This document shows positions 9,066 to 22,023 of a DNA stretch of 64,000 nt, piece after piece. The stretch comes from Alphaproteobacteria bacterium (GTDB taxonomy: Bacteria > Pseudomonadota > Alphaproteobacteria > Bin95), in NCBI GenBank assembly GCA_022822125.1, contig JAJECF010000014.1:1-64000 (forward strand). Direction: 5' to 3'. A program made the position numbers and the translations under genes. The notes under the pieces were generated by a model that saw nothing but the letters and a program-made list of their open reading frames with translations, was not told where the DNA came from and made no database searches. Every line of letters begins with the position of its first letter. Positions within the stretch are counted from its first letter, which is position 1.

Positions 9066-11069
9066 ATGTTCCGGCGGCTGCTGATCGCCAATCGGGGCGA
9101 GATCGCCTGCCGCATCGCCCGGACCGCCCGGCGCATGGGGCTTCGCGTCATCGCCGTGCATTCCGAGGCGGATGCCCGCGCGGCCCATGTCCGGGCAGCG
9201 GACGAAAGCGTGTGCATCGGCCCAGCGCGCGCGCAGGCGAGTTATCTCGATATCGATGCGCTGATGGACGCGGCGCGGCGCACCGGCGCGGAGGCCGTGC
9301 ATCCCGGCTACGGTTTCCTCTCGGAGAACGCCGAATTCGCCGAGCGCGCCGCCGCGGCCGGCCTGGCCTTCGTCGGCCCGCCGGCGGCGGCGATCCGGGC
9401 GATGGGGTCGAAGAGCGCCGCGAAGACGATCGCAGCCGAAGCCGGCGTGCCTCTCGTGCCGGGCTATCACGAGGCGAACACCTCGCCGCAGCGGCTGGCG
9501 GAGGCAGCGGAAGAGATCGGCTACCCGGTGCTCGTCAAGGCCTCGGCCGGCGGCGGAGGCCGGGGCATGCGCATCGTCGAGCGGGCGGAGGATCTGGCCG
9601 GCGCGCTTGCCGCCGCCGGCCGCGAAGCCGCGGCGGCCTTCGGCGATGGCGCCCTGCTGCTGGAGCGCTATATCGCGCGGCCCCGCCATGTCGAAGTGCA
9701 GGTGCTGGCCGATGCGCATGGCAAGGTGCTGCATCTGCTCGACCGGGACTGTTCGATCCAGCGCCGGCACCAGAAGGTGATCGAGGAGGCGCCCGCGCCC
9801 GGTTTGCCCGGCCCGCTGCGCGCGGACATGGGCGCGGCGGCGGTCAGGCTCGCCCGCGCCATCGACTATGCCGGGGCGGGCACGGTGGAATTCCTGGTCG
9901 ATGAGGGCAGCGCCTTTCACTTCATCGAGATGAACACACGCCTCCAGGTCGAACACCCGGTGACCGAGATGGTGACCGGGCTGGATCTTGTGGAATGGCA
10001 GCTTCGCATCGCCGCGGGAGAGCCGCTGACTTTCTCGCAGGAAGATATCGCCGCTGCGGGCCACGCCATCGAGGCCAGGCTTTATGCCGAGGATCCGGCC
10101 AGAGGCTTCCTGCCGCAGACGGGCCGGCTCGCCCATCTCGCCTTTCCGGAGGATCGGCCGGGCCTGCGCATCGACAGCGGCGTCGAGACCGGTGACGAGA
10201 TCACGCCCTTCTATGACCCGATGATCGCCAAACTCGTCGCCTGGGGCGAGGACCGGGACCGGGCCCGCCTCGCGCTTGCCGACGCGCTGGCGGAGACGCG
10301 CATCGCCGGCCTCAACACCAACCTCTTCTTCCTCGAAACTCTGGCGCGCCACCCCGCCTTTGCGGAAGCCGCTCTCGATACGCATTTCATCGAGGAGCAC
10401 GGCATTGCCGCCGTCGAACCGCCCGCCGGCGACACGGACACCATGCGGGCATTCGCGGCCATCACCGTCCTCGAAGACCGGGAAACGCAGTGGACGGCGG
10501 AACGGGAACGGGCGGCCGACCGCCACTCGCCCTGGGGCCGCAGCGACGCCTGGCGGCTCAACGGCCGGGGCAGCGACCGGCTCATATTCGACGACAATGG
10601 CGAGACGGTGACCTATGAAGCCGCCCGCACTGCCGGCGGCTACCGGCTGGGCAACGGCGAAGGCACCATATCGGTCGTCAATGCCCTGCGCGGCGCGGAG
10701 GGCAGCCTGACAGCGGAGATCGACGGCAGGCGGCAGAGTGGCGCGGTAATTGCAGACGGCAACCGGTTTGCGGTCTTCCTCGGCGGCGCGCGCCGGGACA
10801 TCTTTCTCGTAGAGCCCGGCGCGGCGGCGATGAGCGCCGAGGTCGGCGGCGGCAGGCTGACCTCACCGATGCCGGGCACGGTGGTGCGGGTGATGGTGGA
10901 GGCCGGCCAGACGGTGCGCAAGGACGAGCCGCTGGTCGTGCTGGAGGCGATGAAGATGGAGCACACTATCGCCGCCCCGGCCGACGGCACGATTGAGTCC
11001 CTGCCCTTCGCCGTCGGCGACCGCGTGGAGGAAGGCGTGGAACTGGTGGGCTTCAGGGCCGCTTCGTGA
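9066..11069 (+). CDS. Acyl-CoA carboxylase biotin-containing alpha subunit (methylcrotonyl/propionyl-CoA type)
   Basis: A 667-residue biotin-dependent carboxylase subunit. The N-terminal biotin carboxylase domain begins FRRLLIANRGEIACRI, with the ATP-grasp glycine loop ASAGGGGRGMRIV and the catalytic motif EMNTRLQVEHPVTE. A linker follows, then a C-terminal biotinyl domain with the lysine in EAMKMEHT (K630). It carboxylates biotin with ATP and bicarbonate and passes CO2 to a beta (carboxyltransferase) subunit. No beta subunit gene is nearby, so 3-methylcrotonyl-, propionyl- or another acyl-CoA substrate cannot be decided; the overall form is closest to methylcrotonyl-CoA carboxylase alpha. 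Its stop shares GTGA with the pyrF start. Confidence 0.9.
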   Translation: MFRRLLIANRGEIACRIARTARRMGLRVIAVHSEADARAAHVRAADESVCIGPARAQASYLDIDALMDAARRTGAEAVHPGYGFLSENAEFAERAAAAGLAFVGPPAAAIRAMGSKSAAKTIAAEAGVPLVPGYHEANTSPQRLAEAAEEIGYPVLVKASAGGGGRGMRIVERAEDLAGALAAAGREAAAAFGDGALLLERYIARPRHVEVQVLADAHGKVLHLLDRDCSIQRRHQKVIEEAPAPGLPGPLRADMGAAAVRLARAIDYAGAGTVEFLVDEGSAFHFIEMNTRLQVEHPVTEMVTGLDLVEWQLRIAAGEPLTFSQEDIAAAGHAIEARLYAEDPARGFLPQTGRLAHLAFPEDRPGLRIDSGVETGDEITPFYDPMIAKLVAWGEDRDRARLALADALAETRIAGLNTNLFFLETLARHPAFAEAALDTHFIEEHGIAAVEPPAGDTDTMRAFAAITVLEDRETQWTAERERAADRHSPWGRSDAWRLNGRGSDRLIFDDNGETVTYEAARTAGGYRLGNGEGTISVVNALRGAEGSLTAEIDGRRQSGAVIADGNRFAVFLGGARRDIFLVEPGAAAMSAEVGGGRLTSPMPGTVVRVMVEAGQTVRKDEPLVVLEAMKMEHTIAAPADGTIESLPFAVGDRVEEGVELVGFRAAS

Positions 11070-11758
11070 CCGATCCGCGCGACCGCCTGATCGTCGGCCT
11101 CGACACGCCGGACTGCGACAGCGCCCGCCGGACCGTGGAACGGATCGGCGACGCCGCCCACTTCTACAAGATCGGCCTCGGGCTATTTTATATTGGTGGC
11201 ATCGAACTCGCGCGCGACCTCATCGCGGAGGGTTGCCGGCTGTTCCTCGACGCCAAGCTGTGGGACATCGACATGACGGTGGAGAACGCTGCGCGCGGCG
11301 CCGCGGCGCTCGGCGCCGACTTGCTGACCGTGCATGGCGACCGGCGCGTCATGGAGGCCGCCCGGCGCGGCCGGGGCGCGGCTGCAACCCGCCTGCTTGC
11401 CATCACCGTGCTTACCAGCATGGACGAAGCGGGCATCCGCGAGCTCGGCTGGCGCGGCACGATCCAGGAGCTGGTGCTGGCCCGTGCGAGACATGCGAAG
11501 GCGGCCGGGATGGACGGTGTGGTCGCCTCGGGGCAGGAAGCCGCCATGCTTCGCGAGGCGCTGGGGCCGGACATGACGATCGTCACCCCGGGCATCCGCC
11601 TGCCCGGCTCCTCGACGGATGACCAGAAGCGCGTCACGACCCCCCGCGACGCCATCGTCGCCGGCGCGGACCATCTCGTCGTCGCTCGCGAGATCCTCCG
11701 CGCGCCCGACCCGCGTACGGCGGCGCTAAGGTTCCAGGAGGAGATTGCAGGGGCTTAA
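11066..11758 (+). CDS. pyrF: Orotidine 5'-phosphate decarboxylase
   Basis: PyrF converts OMP to UMP, the last step of pyrimidine synthesis. The 230-residue TIM-barrel protein has LIVGLDTP near the start, the K-x-G-x-x-LF segment, and the catalytic Asp-Lys-x-x-Asp tetrad as LDAKLWDID. The phosphate-binding TPGIR and the C-terminal VVAREIL complete the family pattern. The start is a GTG at 11066 that overlaps the carboxylase stop by four bases. That implies translational coupling of two genes with no obvious metabolic link. pyrC is found separately at 59.3-60.3 kb. Confidence 0.94.
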   Translation: MTDPRDRLIVGLDTPDCDSARRTVERIGDAAHFYKIGLGLFYIGGIELARDLIAEGCRLFLDAKLWDIDMTVENAARGAAALGADLLTVHGDRRVMEAARRGRGAAATRLLAITVLTSMDEAGIRELGWRGTIQELVLARARHAKAAGMDGVVASGQEAAMLREALGPDMTIVTPGIRLPGSSTDDQKRVTTPRDAIVAGADHLVVAREILRAPDPRTAALRFQEEIAGA

Positions 11759-11788
11759 GGCGGAAAGATACTATCTGTCGGCAAGCGT

Positions 11789-11803
11789 CTCATCGGGGAT
11801 GAG
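11789..11803. terminator. Short hairpin between convergent pyrF and kinase gene
   Basis: CTCATC and GATGAG form a six-pair stem around a GGG loop in the 53-base gap between two convergent genes. The location suits a bidirectional terminator, but neither side carries a U-rich tract. Confidence 0.25.
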
Positions 11804-11811
11804 CTTCGCGG

Positions 11812-13158
11812 TTATCCGGCTGCCGACTGCTCTCGGCCTACCGGAAGCGTGACCCGCACCCGGAGCCCGCCACCCGGCCTGTCTTCCAGGGCGATGTCGC
11901 CGTCATGGCGCTGGACGATGGCGCGCACCACGGCCAAGCCGAGGCCGCTGCCGCCCGTATCCCGGCTCCGCGACGCCTCCAGGCGAAAGAAGGGGTCGAA
12001 CACCCGCTCCCGGAGCGCTTCCGGAATGCCGGGTCCCCTGTCGTCGATCCGCGTTTCCACGCGTCCGTCCGGCTGCTGCCGCAGTGAGACAACCGCTTCC
12101 CCGCCGTAACGCAGCGCATTGTCCAGCAGGTTCTCGAACAGGCGGCGCAGCGCCACTGGCCGGCCTCTGAGCGCCAGACGGTCCGGGCCGCCATAGGAGG
12201 CAGCGCGTCCTGCATCGGCGAGATCGGCGGCGAGGCTCTGCAACAGCGCCGCCAGATCGACGGCCACCGGGCGCTCGTCGGCCGCATCGTCGCGCGCGAA
12301 GGCAAGCGTCGCCTCCAGCATCGCCTGCATCTCGTCGAGATCGGCCGCGGCCTTCTCCTTCTGCTCGCCGTCCTCGATGAATTCGGCCCTGAGCCGCAGG
12401 CGCGTCAGCATGGTCTTGAGGTCGTGCGAGACCGCCGCCAGCATCAGGGTGCGGTCATCCACGAGTCGGCGGATGCGCGCCGTCATGCGGTTGAAGGCGC
12501 GGGTGGCGTTGCGCAATTCGCGCGGGCCTCGCTCCGGCAAGGGTGGCGGGTCCGCATCCAGCCCGAGCCGATCGGCTGCCTCGGCAAAGCGGCGCAGCGG
12601 GCGCGTCATCCGGTGCGCGCCCCAGACCAGCGCCGCCACGACCATCAGCGCCGTCAGGCCGAGCCCGATTAACGGCCCGGCGCGCGGCCAGTAGCCCGGA
12701 CGGACGGAGAATTCCGCCCACACGCCTTCCTTCAGCCCGACTGCAATCAAGATGCGGTGACCGTGGCGCTCGCCGGAGGACCTGCCTCCGACGCGCATGA
12801 GCACGGGGCGCGGCCGAAGCCGCTCCAGATGGCGGCCTGCATCCTCATCCACGTTCTCCGGCGGACGCCACCCGGTTCCCTGGGGCCGTTCGAGAAGCAG
12901 CTTGATCCGCAACCGCCGGTCCGACAGCGCCGTCAGCAGCTTTAGCCGTTCGCCCGGCGTCGCTTCTTCCAGCAATTCGACGATGGCGAGCATGCGCACG
13001 GACAGCACCCTGCCGAAGTGCTCGACCGCGCGGTCGCGCCGCTCGTCCAGGTAAAACAATCCCGCGACGACGCCGAATATCCCCAGCCCGGCGAGCAGCA
13101 GGAGACCCAGCCTGGCGGCGATGCCCTCCGGCCAGAGGCGCAGCAGCCAGCGGGTCAT
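11812..13158 (-). CDS. EnvZ/CpxA-type sensor histidine kinase
   Basis: A 448-residue membrane sensor kinase. Membrane helices at about 16-36 and 162-181 flank a periplasmic sensing region of about 125 residues. A HAMP linker follows, then the phosphoacceptor H-box AAVSHDLKT (H245) and the ATPase boxes ENLLDNALRYG, DRGPGIP and GGSGLGLAVV. It should autophosphorylate and pass phosphate to the regulator encoded just upstream; the two genes overlap by four bases (ATGA). The periplasmic domain has no recognisable ligand fold, so the signal is unknown. The divergent CpxP-like gene suggests envelope stress or metal sensing. Confidence 0.93.
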   Translation of the reverse strand: MTRWLLRLWPEGIAARLGLLLLAGLGIFGVVAGLFYLDERRDRAVEHFGRVLSVRMLAIVELLEEATPGERLKLLTALSDRRLRIKLLLERPQGTGWRPPENVDEDAGRHLERLRPRPVLMRVGGRSSGERHGHRILIAVGLKEGVWAEFSVRPGYWPRAGPLIGLGLTALMVVAALVWGAHRMTRPLRRFAEAADRLGLDADPPPLPERGPRELRNATRAFNRMTARIRRLVDDRTLMLAAVSHDLKTMLTRLRLRAEFIEDGEQKEKAAADLDEMQAMLEATLAFARDDAADERPVAVDLAALLQSLAADLADAGRAASYGGPDRLALRGRPVALRRLFENLLDNALRYGGEAVVSLRQQPDGRVETRIDDRGPGIPEALRERVFDPFFRLEASRSRDTGGSGLGLAVVRAIVQRHDGDIALEDRPGGGLRVRVTLPVGREQSAAG

Positions 13159-13880
13159 CGGCGTTCCTGCACTTTGCCGGCGAACACATAGCCGCCGCCG
13201 CGCACGGTCTTGATGAGCGCCGGCTGTTTCGGGTCGTCCTCGATCTTGCGGCGCAGGCGGCTTACCTGGACATCAACGCTGCGGTCAAAGGGCCCCGCTT
13301 CGCGACCGCGCGTGAGATCCAGAAGCTGGTCCCGGTTCAGCACGCGGCCCGGATGCTCGATGAGCGCAAGCAGCAGGTCGAATTCGCCGGCGGTGAGTTC
13401 CACCAGCGCGCCGTCCGGCGCATGCAGGCTGCGCCGCCCGGCGTCGAGCGCCCAGCCCTGGAATTCGAGGGCCCGGGACGGGTCAGCATTCGGCCGTCGC
13501 CGCTGCATATCCGGTGCGCGGCGGAGCACAGCGCGGATACGAGCGAGCAGCTCACGCGGGTTGAACGGCTTTGCGAGATAGTCGTCGGCGCCCATCTCCA
13601 GGCCGACGATCCGGTCCGTGTCCTCGCCTATGGCGGTCAGCATGACGATCGGCAGATCGGACTCCGCCCGGACCTTTCTGCAAAGGGTGAGGCCGTCTTC
13701 GCCCGGCAGCATGAGGTCCAGCACCACGAGGTCGAACCGCCCTGCCGACAAGACCCGGAACATCGCCTTGCCGTCGGCGGCCGTGTCGACCCGGAAGCCG
13801 TGCTTGCGCAGGAAGCGCGCGAGCAGGTCGCGGATTTCTCGGTCGTCATCGACGACGAGGATATGCGGCCCGCTGTTCAT
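13155..13880 (-). CDS. OmpR/CpxR-family response regulator
   Basis: A 241-residue DNA-binding response regulator. The receiver domain has the acidic pocket VVDDD, the phosphoacceptor Asp55 in VVLDLMLPGEDG, the conserved Thr in MLTA and Lys in AKPF. The C-terminal winged helix has the recognition-helix segment SVDVQVSRLRRKIE and the wing TVRGGGYVF. It is the first gene of the two-component operon, started by an ATG at 13880. A GTAAC direct repeat between it and the divergent CpxP-like gene is a likely target, which would give autoregulation as in other OmpR-type systems. The exact orthology (CpxR, OmpR or RstA-like) is not settled. Confidence 0.94.
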   Translation of the reverse strand: MNSGPHILVVDDDREIRDLLARFLRKHGFRVDTAADGKAMFRVLSAGRFDLVVLDLMLPGEDGLTLCRKVRAESDLPIVMLTAIGEDTDRIVGLEMGADDYLAKPFNPRELLARIRAVLRRAPDMQRRRPNADPSRALEFQGWALDAGRRSLHAPDGALVELTAGEFDLLLALIEHPGRVLNRDQLLDLTRGREAGPFDRSVDVQVSRLRRKIEDDPKQPALIKTVRGGGYVFAGKVQERR

Positions 13881-13925
13881 GGCAGGGAGTTTAGGACCGG
13901 ACGGCGCCCCTTCGCCGGATTTCTT

Positions 13926-13940
13926 GTAACGAAGCGTAAC
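13926..13940 (+). promoter_or_regulatory. Putative CpxR-like operator GTAAC-N5-GTAAC
   Basis: Two direct GTAAC pentamers (13926-13930 and 13936-13940) are spaced exactly five bases apart, a ten-base period. They lie in the 186-base region between the response regulator gene and the divergent LTXXQ protein gene. The known E. coli CpxR box is GTAAA-N5-GTAAA, and OmpR-family dimers generally bind tandem repeats with this period. A further half-site in the opposite orientation (GTTAC) is at 13997-14001. The binding assignment is inference from spacing, position and family. Confidence 0.5.
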
Positions 13941-14066
13941 GGAGCGGCGTCCAGCAACGCATCGTTGCCGAATACCGGGAGCCGGGACATGGGCGCGTTA
14001 CGCAGAGGCCCCATACAAGGGGCGATCCGGCTGCGTTGGCCGGCAGAACCGAAGGAGGGACACCCT

Positions 14067-14594
14067 ATGAAACTCAAGGTCATCCTCATAGCCGGCGGGC
14101 TGGGCGTCGCAAGCCTGGGCGCGGTCGGCGCCTATGCCCTCTCCACCGATGTGCGCCAGGGCGTGGAAGCCGGCAGGGCCGCCGTCACGCTGGTCGGCCA
14201 TCGTCACGGCTGGGGTCATCGCGGCCACCGGCGCGACCCGGCGCGCATGCTGTGCAGCGACGCCCGCAGCGACCATATCGAAGCGGCGATCACCTTCGCC
14301 GAGACCTTCATGGCGTTCACGCCCGAACAGCGCACGGCTTGGGAAAGCCTTACCGGCGCGGTGCGGGCCGGCGGCGAGAAGGTCGGCAAGACCTGCGCGG
14401 AGACCGAAGCGCTCAGGGCCGAGAAGACGCTGCCGGCGAAGCTCGCTCTGGCCGAGGCCGCCACGACGACGGCAGCCGCTGTGCTCGGCGATGTCCGACC
14501 AGCCTTCGACGGCTGGTACGCCACGCTGAGCGATGAACAGCGCAACGCGCTTGACGGCCTGTTGCAGCGCCGGAAGCAGGGCCGAAAAGACTGA
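14067..14594 (+). CDS. LTXXQ-motif (CpxP/Spy/ZraP-like) periplasmic protein
   Basis: A 175-residue exported protein. It starts with a hydrophobic signal or anchor (MKLKVILIAGGLGVASLGAV) and then a His-rich patch (HRHGWGHRGHRR, residues 45-56). A helical body follows with two LTXXQ-like motifs, FTPEQR (84-89) and LSDEQR (154-159). Proteins of this type are periplasmic chaperones or metal-responsive modulators of a two-component kinase. The strong GAAGGAGGGA ribosome site at 14051-14060 fixes the start at 14067; the much longer reading frame from 13353 is antisense to the regulator gene. It lies divergent from the regulator/kinase operon, as cpxP does from cpxRA. Two cysteines (63 and 110) could form a disulfide. 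Confidence 0.85.
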   Translation: MKLKVILIAGGLGVASLGAVGAYALSTDVRQGVEAGRAAVTLVGHRHGWGHRGHRRDPARMLCSDARSDHIEAAITFAETFMAFTPEQRTAWESLTGAVRAGGEKVGKTCAETEALRAEKTLPAKLALAEAATTTAAAVLGDVRPAFDGWYATLSDEQRNALDGLLQRRKQGRKD

Positions 14595-14598
14595 CCGG

Positions 14599-15144
14599 CT
14601 ACAAGCTGAGCGGCTCCGGCTCGCCCTCCGGGAGTTCGACGCCGGAGACGTTCAGCGCCATCGACACCAGGCAGTAATAGCCCATGATGCCGATGGTCTC
14701 GACGACGCCCGTCTCGCCTATGGCCGACACCACGCGGTCATAGGTGGCGTCGCTCACGCGCTTCGTCGCATAGAGCTCGGTGGACAGGTCGTAAACCGCG
14801 GCCTCGTCCGCCGCCATGCCTTCCGGACGCCGGCGCGCCTTGATCGCCTCGATGATCTCGTCATCCAGCCCTGCCTCGCGCGCGAGCCGCGCATGGGCAT
14901 ACCACTCGTATTGCGCCGTCCACTCCCGCGCCGTCACCAGGATTGCGAGTTCCGAGAGGCGCGGGCCCAGGCTAGTGCCGAACCGGCAGAACGCCCCCAG
15001 CAATTGGGCGCGCTCGCAGAGTTCCGGGCTGCGCAGCAGGGCGGCAAAGGGCCCCCGCGCGCCGCCGCGCGGACCGGCAGAGATCGCGTCGAGGACCTCC
15101 TGCTGGCGTTCGGTCAGGGTTTCGGGCATGGGCAGGCGCGCCAT
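14599..15144 (-). CDS. Carboxymuconolactone decarboxylase family protein
   Basis: A 181-residue all-helical protein of the CMD/AhpD superfamily. The core reads LSELAILVTAREWTAQYEWYAH followed by the helical stretch LARLAREAGL-like segment and the conserved EIIEAI. It lacks the CxxC redox pair of AhpD peroxidase partners, so it more likely belongs to the non-redox branch whose members are often of unknown function. It ends four bases from the CpxP-like gene stop, tail to tail. The upstream gap to cysE's end is 44 bases. Confidence 0.85.
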   Translation of the reverse strand: MARLPMPETLTERQQEVLDAISAGPRGGARGPFAALLRSPELCERAQLLGAFCRFGTSLGPRLSELAILVTAREWTAQYEWYAHARLAREAGLDDEIIEAIKARRRPEGMAADEAAVYDLSTELYATKRVSDATYDRVVSAIGETGVVETIGIMGYYCLVSMALNVSGVELPEGEPEPLSL

Positions 15145-15188
15145 GGCGGTCTTCTCCTTTTCTGAATTCGGACAGTGCTGTGCCGGGC

Positions 15189-15896
15189 CTAGCCGGCGGC
15201 GCCGATTCGCGGTGAACGATCCCCGCTGCGATCCTCGCCGCCGCGCTCGCCCAGTTCGCGCTCCAGTTCGGCCACCCGAGCCTCCAGCCGCTTCACCGTC
15301 TCGGCGAGCGTGCGGATCGAATGGCTGTCGGGGTTGGTGACGCTCTCCGGCGTGCCGTAGGCGACGAAGCTCTCCGGCTGCTTGCGGCTGCGCGGCTGCG
15401 CCATCTTCGCCGGAATGCCGGTCATGGTCGCACCGGCGGGCACGGCCTTGAGAACCACCGCATTGGCGCCGATTCGCGCGCCTTCGCCCACCGTGAAGGG
15501 CCCCAAGATCTGAGCGCCCGACCCGACGATGACGCCGTCAGCGAGCGTCGGATGGCGCTTGCCTTTCGCCGTCGAGGTAGTGCCGAGCGTAACACCCTGG
15601 TAGAGCGTGACATCGTCGCCGATCTCGGCCGTCTCGCCGATGACGACGCCCATGCCGTGGTCGATGAAAAGCCGCCGGCCGATAATCGCGCCCGGATGGA
15701 TTTCAATGCCGCTGAACCAGCGGCCGAGATGGCTGACGAACCGGCCGATGAGATAGAACCGCTTGCGCCAGAACCAGTTGGCGATGCGATAGAAGATCAG
15801 CGCGTGGAAACCCGGATAGGCCAGCACCACTTCCAGGCGCGAACGCAGCGCCGGGTCGCGGTCCATATAGCTGTCGATTTCCTTCAACAGGCCCAT
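15189..15896 (-). CDS. cysE: Serine O-acetyltransferase
   Basis: CysE transfers acetyl from acetyl-CoA to L-serine, giving O-acetylserine for cysteine synthesis. The 235-residue protein has a short helical N-terminus of the EpsC type, followed by a left-handed beta helix of hexapeptide repeats. These include the catalytic stretch [17 protein letters not shown] and GVTLGTT, and the C-terminal TGIPAKMA. A 40-residue tail after that contains a short coiled segment with [16 protein letters not shown]. It is divergent from cysK, its pathway partner, with 76 bases between the two starts, so both promoters must lie in that gap. Confidence 0.95.
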   Translation of the reverse strand: MGLLKEIDSYMDRDPALRSRLEVVLAYPGFHALIFYRIANWFWRKRFYLIGRFVSHLGRWFSGIEIHPGAIIGRRLFIDHGMGVVIGETAEIGDDVTLYQGVTLGTTSTAKGKRHPTLADGVIVGSGAQILGPFTVGEGARIGANAVVLKAVPAGATMTGIPAKMAQPRSRKQPESFVAYGTPESVTNPDSHSIRTLAETVKRLEARVAELERELGERGGEDRSGDRSPRIGAAG

Positions 15897-15972
15897 CTAC
15901 GCGCGCCCTTTCTCGCCGCCTCCAATGCGCTTATATGACCTGCACTCGGCGTGCGGCAAGGGTTGGAGAACC

Positions 15973-16971
15973 ATGAACATTCGCGACGGCTTCATCGACA
16001 CCATCGGGAACACGCCGCTGGTGCGCCTCCGGAAAGCCTCCGAATTGACGGGCTGCAATGTGCTGGTCAAGCTGGAATTCCTCAATCCGGGCGGGTCGGT
16101 GAAGGACCGGGCGGCGCTGGGCATCATCCGCGACGCCGAGGCCAAAGGGCAGCTCGCACCCGGCGGCGTCATCGTGGAGGGCACGGCCGGCAATACCGGC
16201 ATCGGGCTGGCTCTGGTCGGCAATGCGCGCGGCTACAGGACGGTCATCGTGATCCCGGAAACGCAGTCGGAAGAGAAGAAGCAGATGCTGCGGCTCTGCG
16301 GAGCGGATCTGCGCGAGGTGCCCGCCGTGCCTTACCGGGACCCGAACAACTATGTGCGCGTTTCCGGACGGTTAGCCGAGGAACTTGCGGCAACGCATGA
16401 ACAGGGAGCCATCTGGGCCAATCAGTTCGACAATGTTGCGAACCGCCAGATCCATATCGAGACCACAGCGCCCGAAATCTGGTCCCAAACCGACGGCAAA
16501 GTGGACGCCTTCGTTTCCGCCGTCGGCACGGGCGGCACGCTCGCCGGCACCGCCATGGGCCTTAAGGAGCGCAACCCGGACATCAAGATCGGCCTTGCCG
16601 ACCCCGAGGGGGCGGCGCTCTACGAATGGTATGCGAATGGCGAGCTCAAGTCGGAAGGCAGCTCGATCAGCGAGGGCATCGGCCAGGGACGCGTGACGGC
16701 CAATCTGGAGGGCCTCGAGGTCGATTTTCCCTATCTGATACCGGACTCCGAGGCGCTCCCGATTGTTTTCGACCTGTTGAAGGAGGAGGGGTTCTGCGTG
16801 GGCCTTTCCAGCGGTATCAATGTCGCGGGCGCCATCCGCGCGGCGAAGGCGCTCGGCCCCGGCCACACGGTCGTCACCCTGCTTTGTGATCTCGGGCAGC
16901 GCTATTCCGCCAAGATCTGGAACCCGGCTTTCCTGAAAGAGGCCGGCCTGCCCGCTCCCGACTGGCTCTGA
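15973..16971 (+). CDS. cysK: Cysteine synthase A
   Basis: CysK, a PLP enzyme, makes cysteine from O-acetylserine and sulfide. The 332-residue protein shows the Schiff-base lysine in NPGGSVKDRAA (K44), the substrate loop EGTAGNTGIG and the PLP phosphate cradle GTGGTLAG. The start is the ATG at 15973, preceded by TTGGAGAA. A 16-residue longer reading from 15925 has no ribosome site. It is divergent from cysE and 12 bases ahead of uvrB. Confidence 0.94.
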   Translation: MNIRDGFIDTIGNTPLVRLRKASELTGCNVLVKLEFLNPGGSVKDRAALGIIRDAEAKGQLAPGGVIVEGTAGNTGIGLALVGNARGYRTVIVIPETQSEEKKQMLRLCGADLREVPAVPYRDPNNYVRVSGRLAEELAATHEQGAIWANQFDNVANRQIHIETTAPEIWSQTDGKVDAFVSAVGTGGTLAGTAMGLKERNPDIKIGLADPEGAALYEWYANGELKSEGSSISEGIGQGRVTANLEGLEVDFPYLIPDSEALPIVFDLLKEEGFCVGLSSGINVAGAIRAAKALGPGHTVVTLLCDLGQRYSAKIWNPAFLKEAGLPAPDWL

Positions 16972-16983
16972 GGCGCGGCGCCG

Positions 16984-19110
<2,127 letters not shown>

Positions 19111-19128
19111 TACTGCCGAAACCACGCC

Positions 19129-21987
<2,859 letters not shown>

Positions 21988-22023
21988 GATGGGCGGGAGT
22001 TTAGCCCGGATGTCCCGCTGAGG

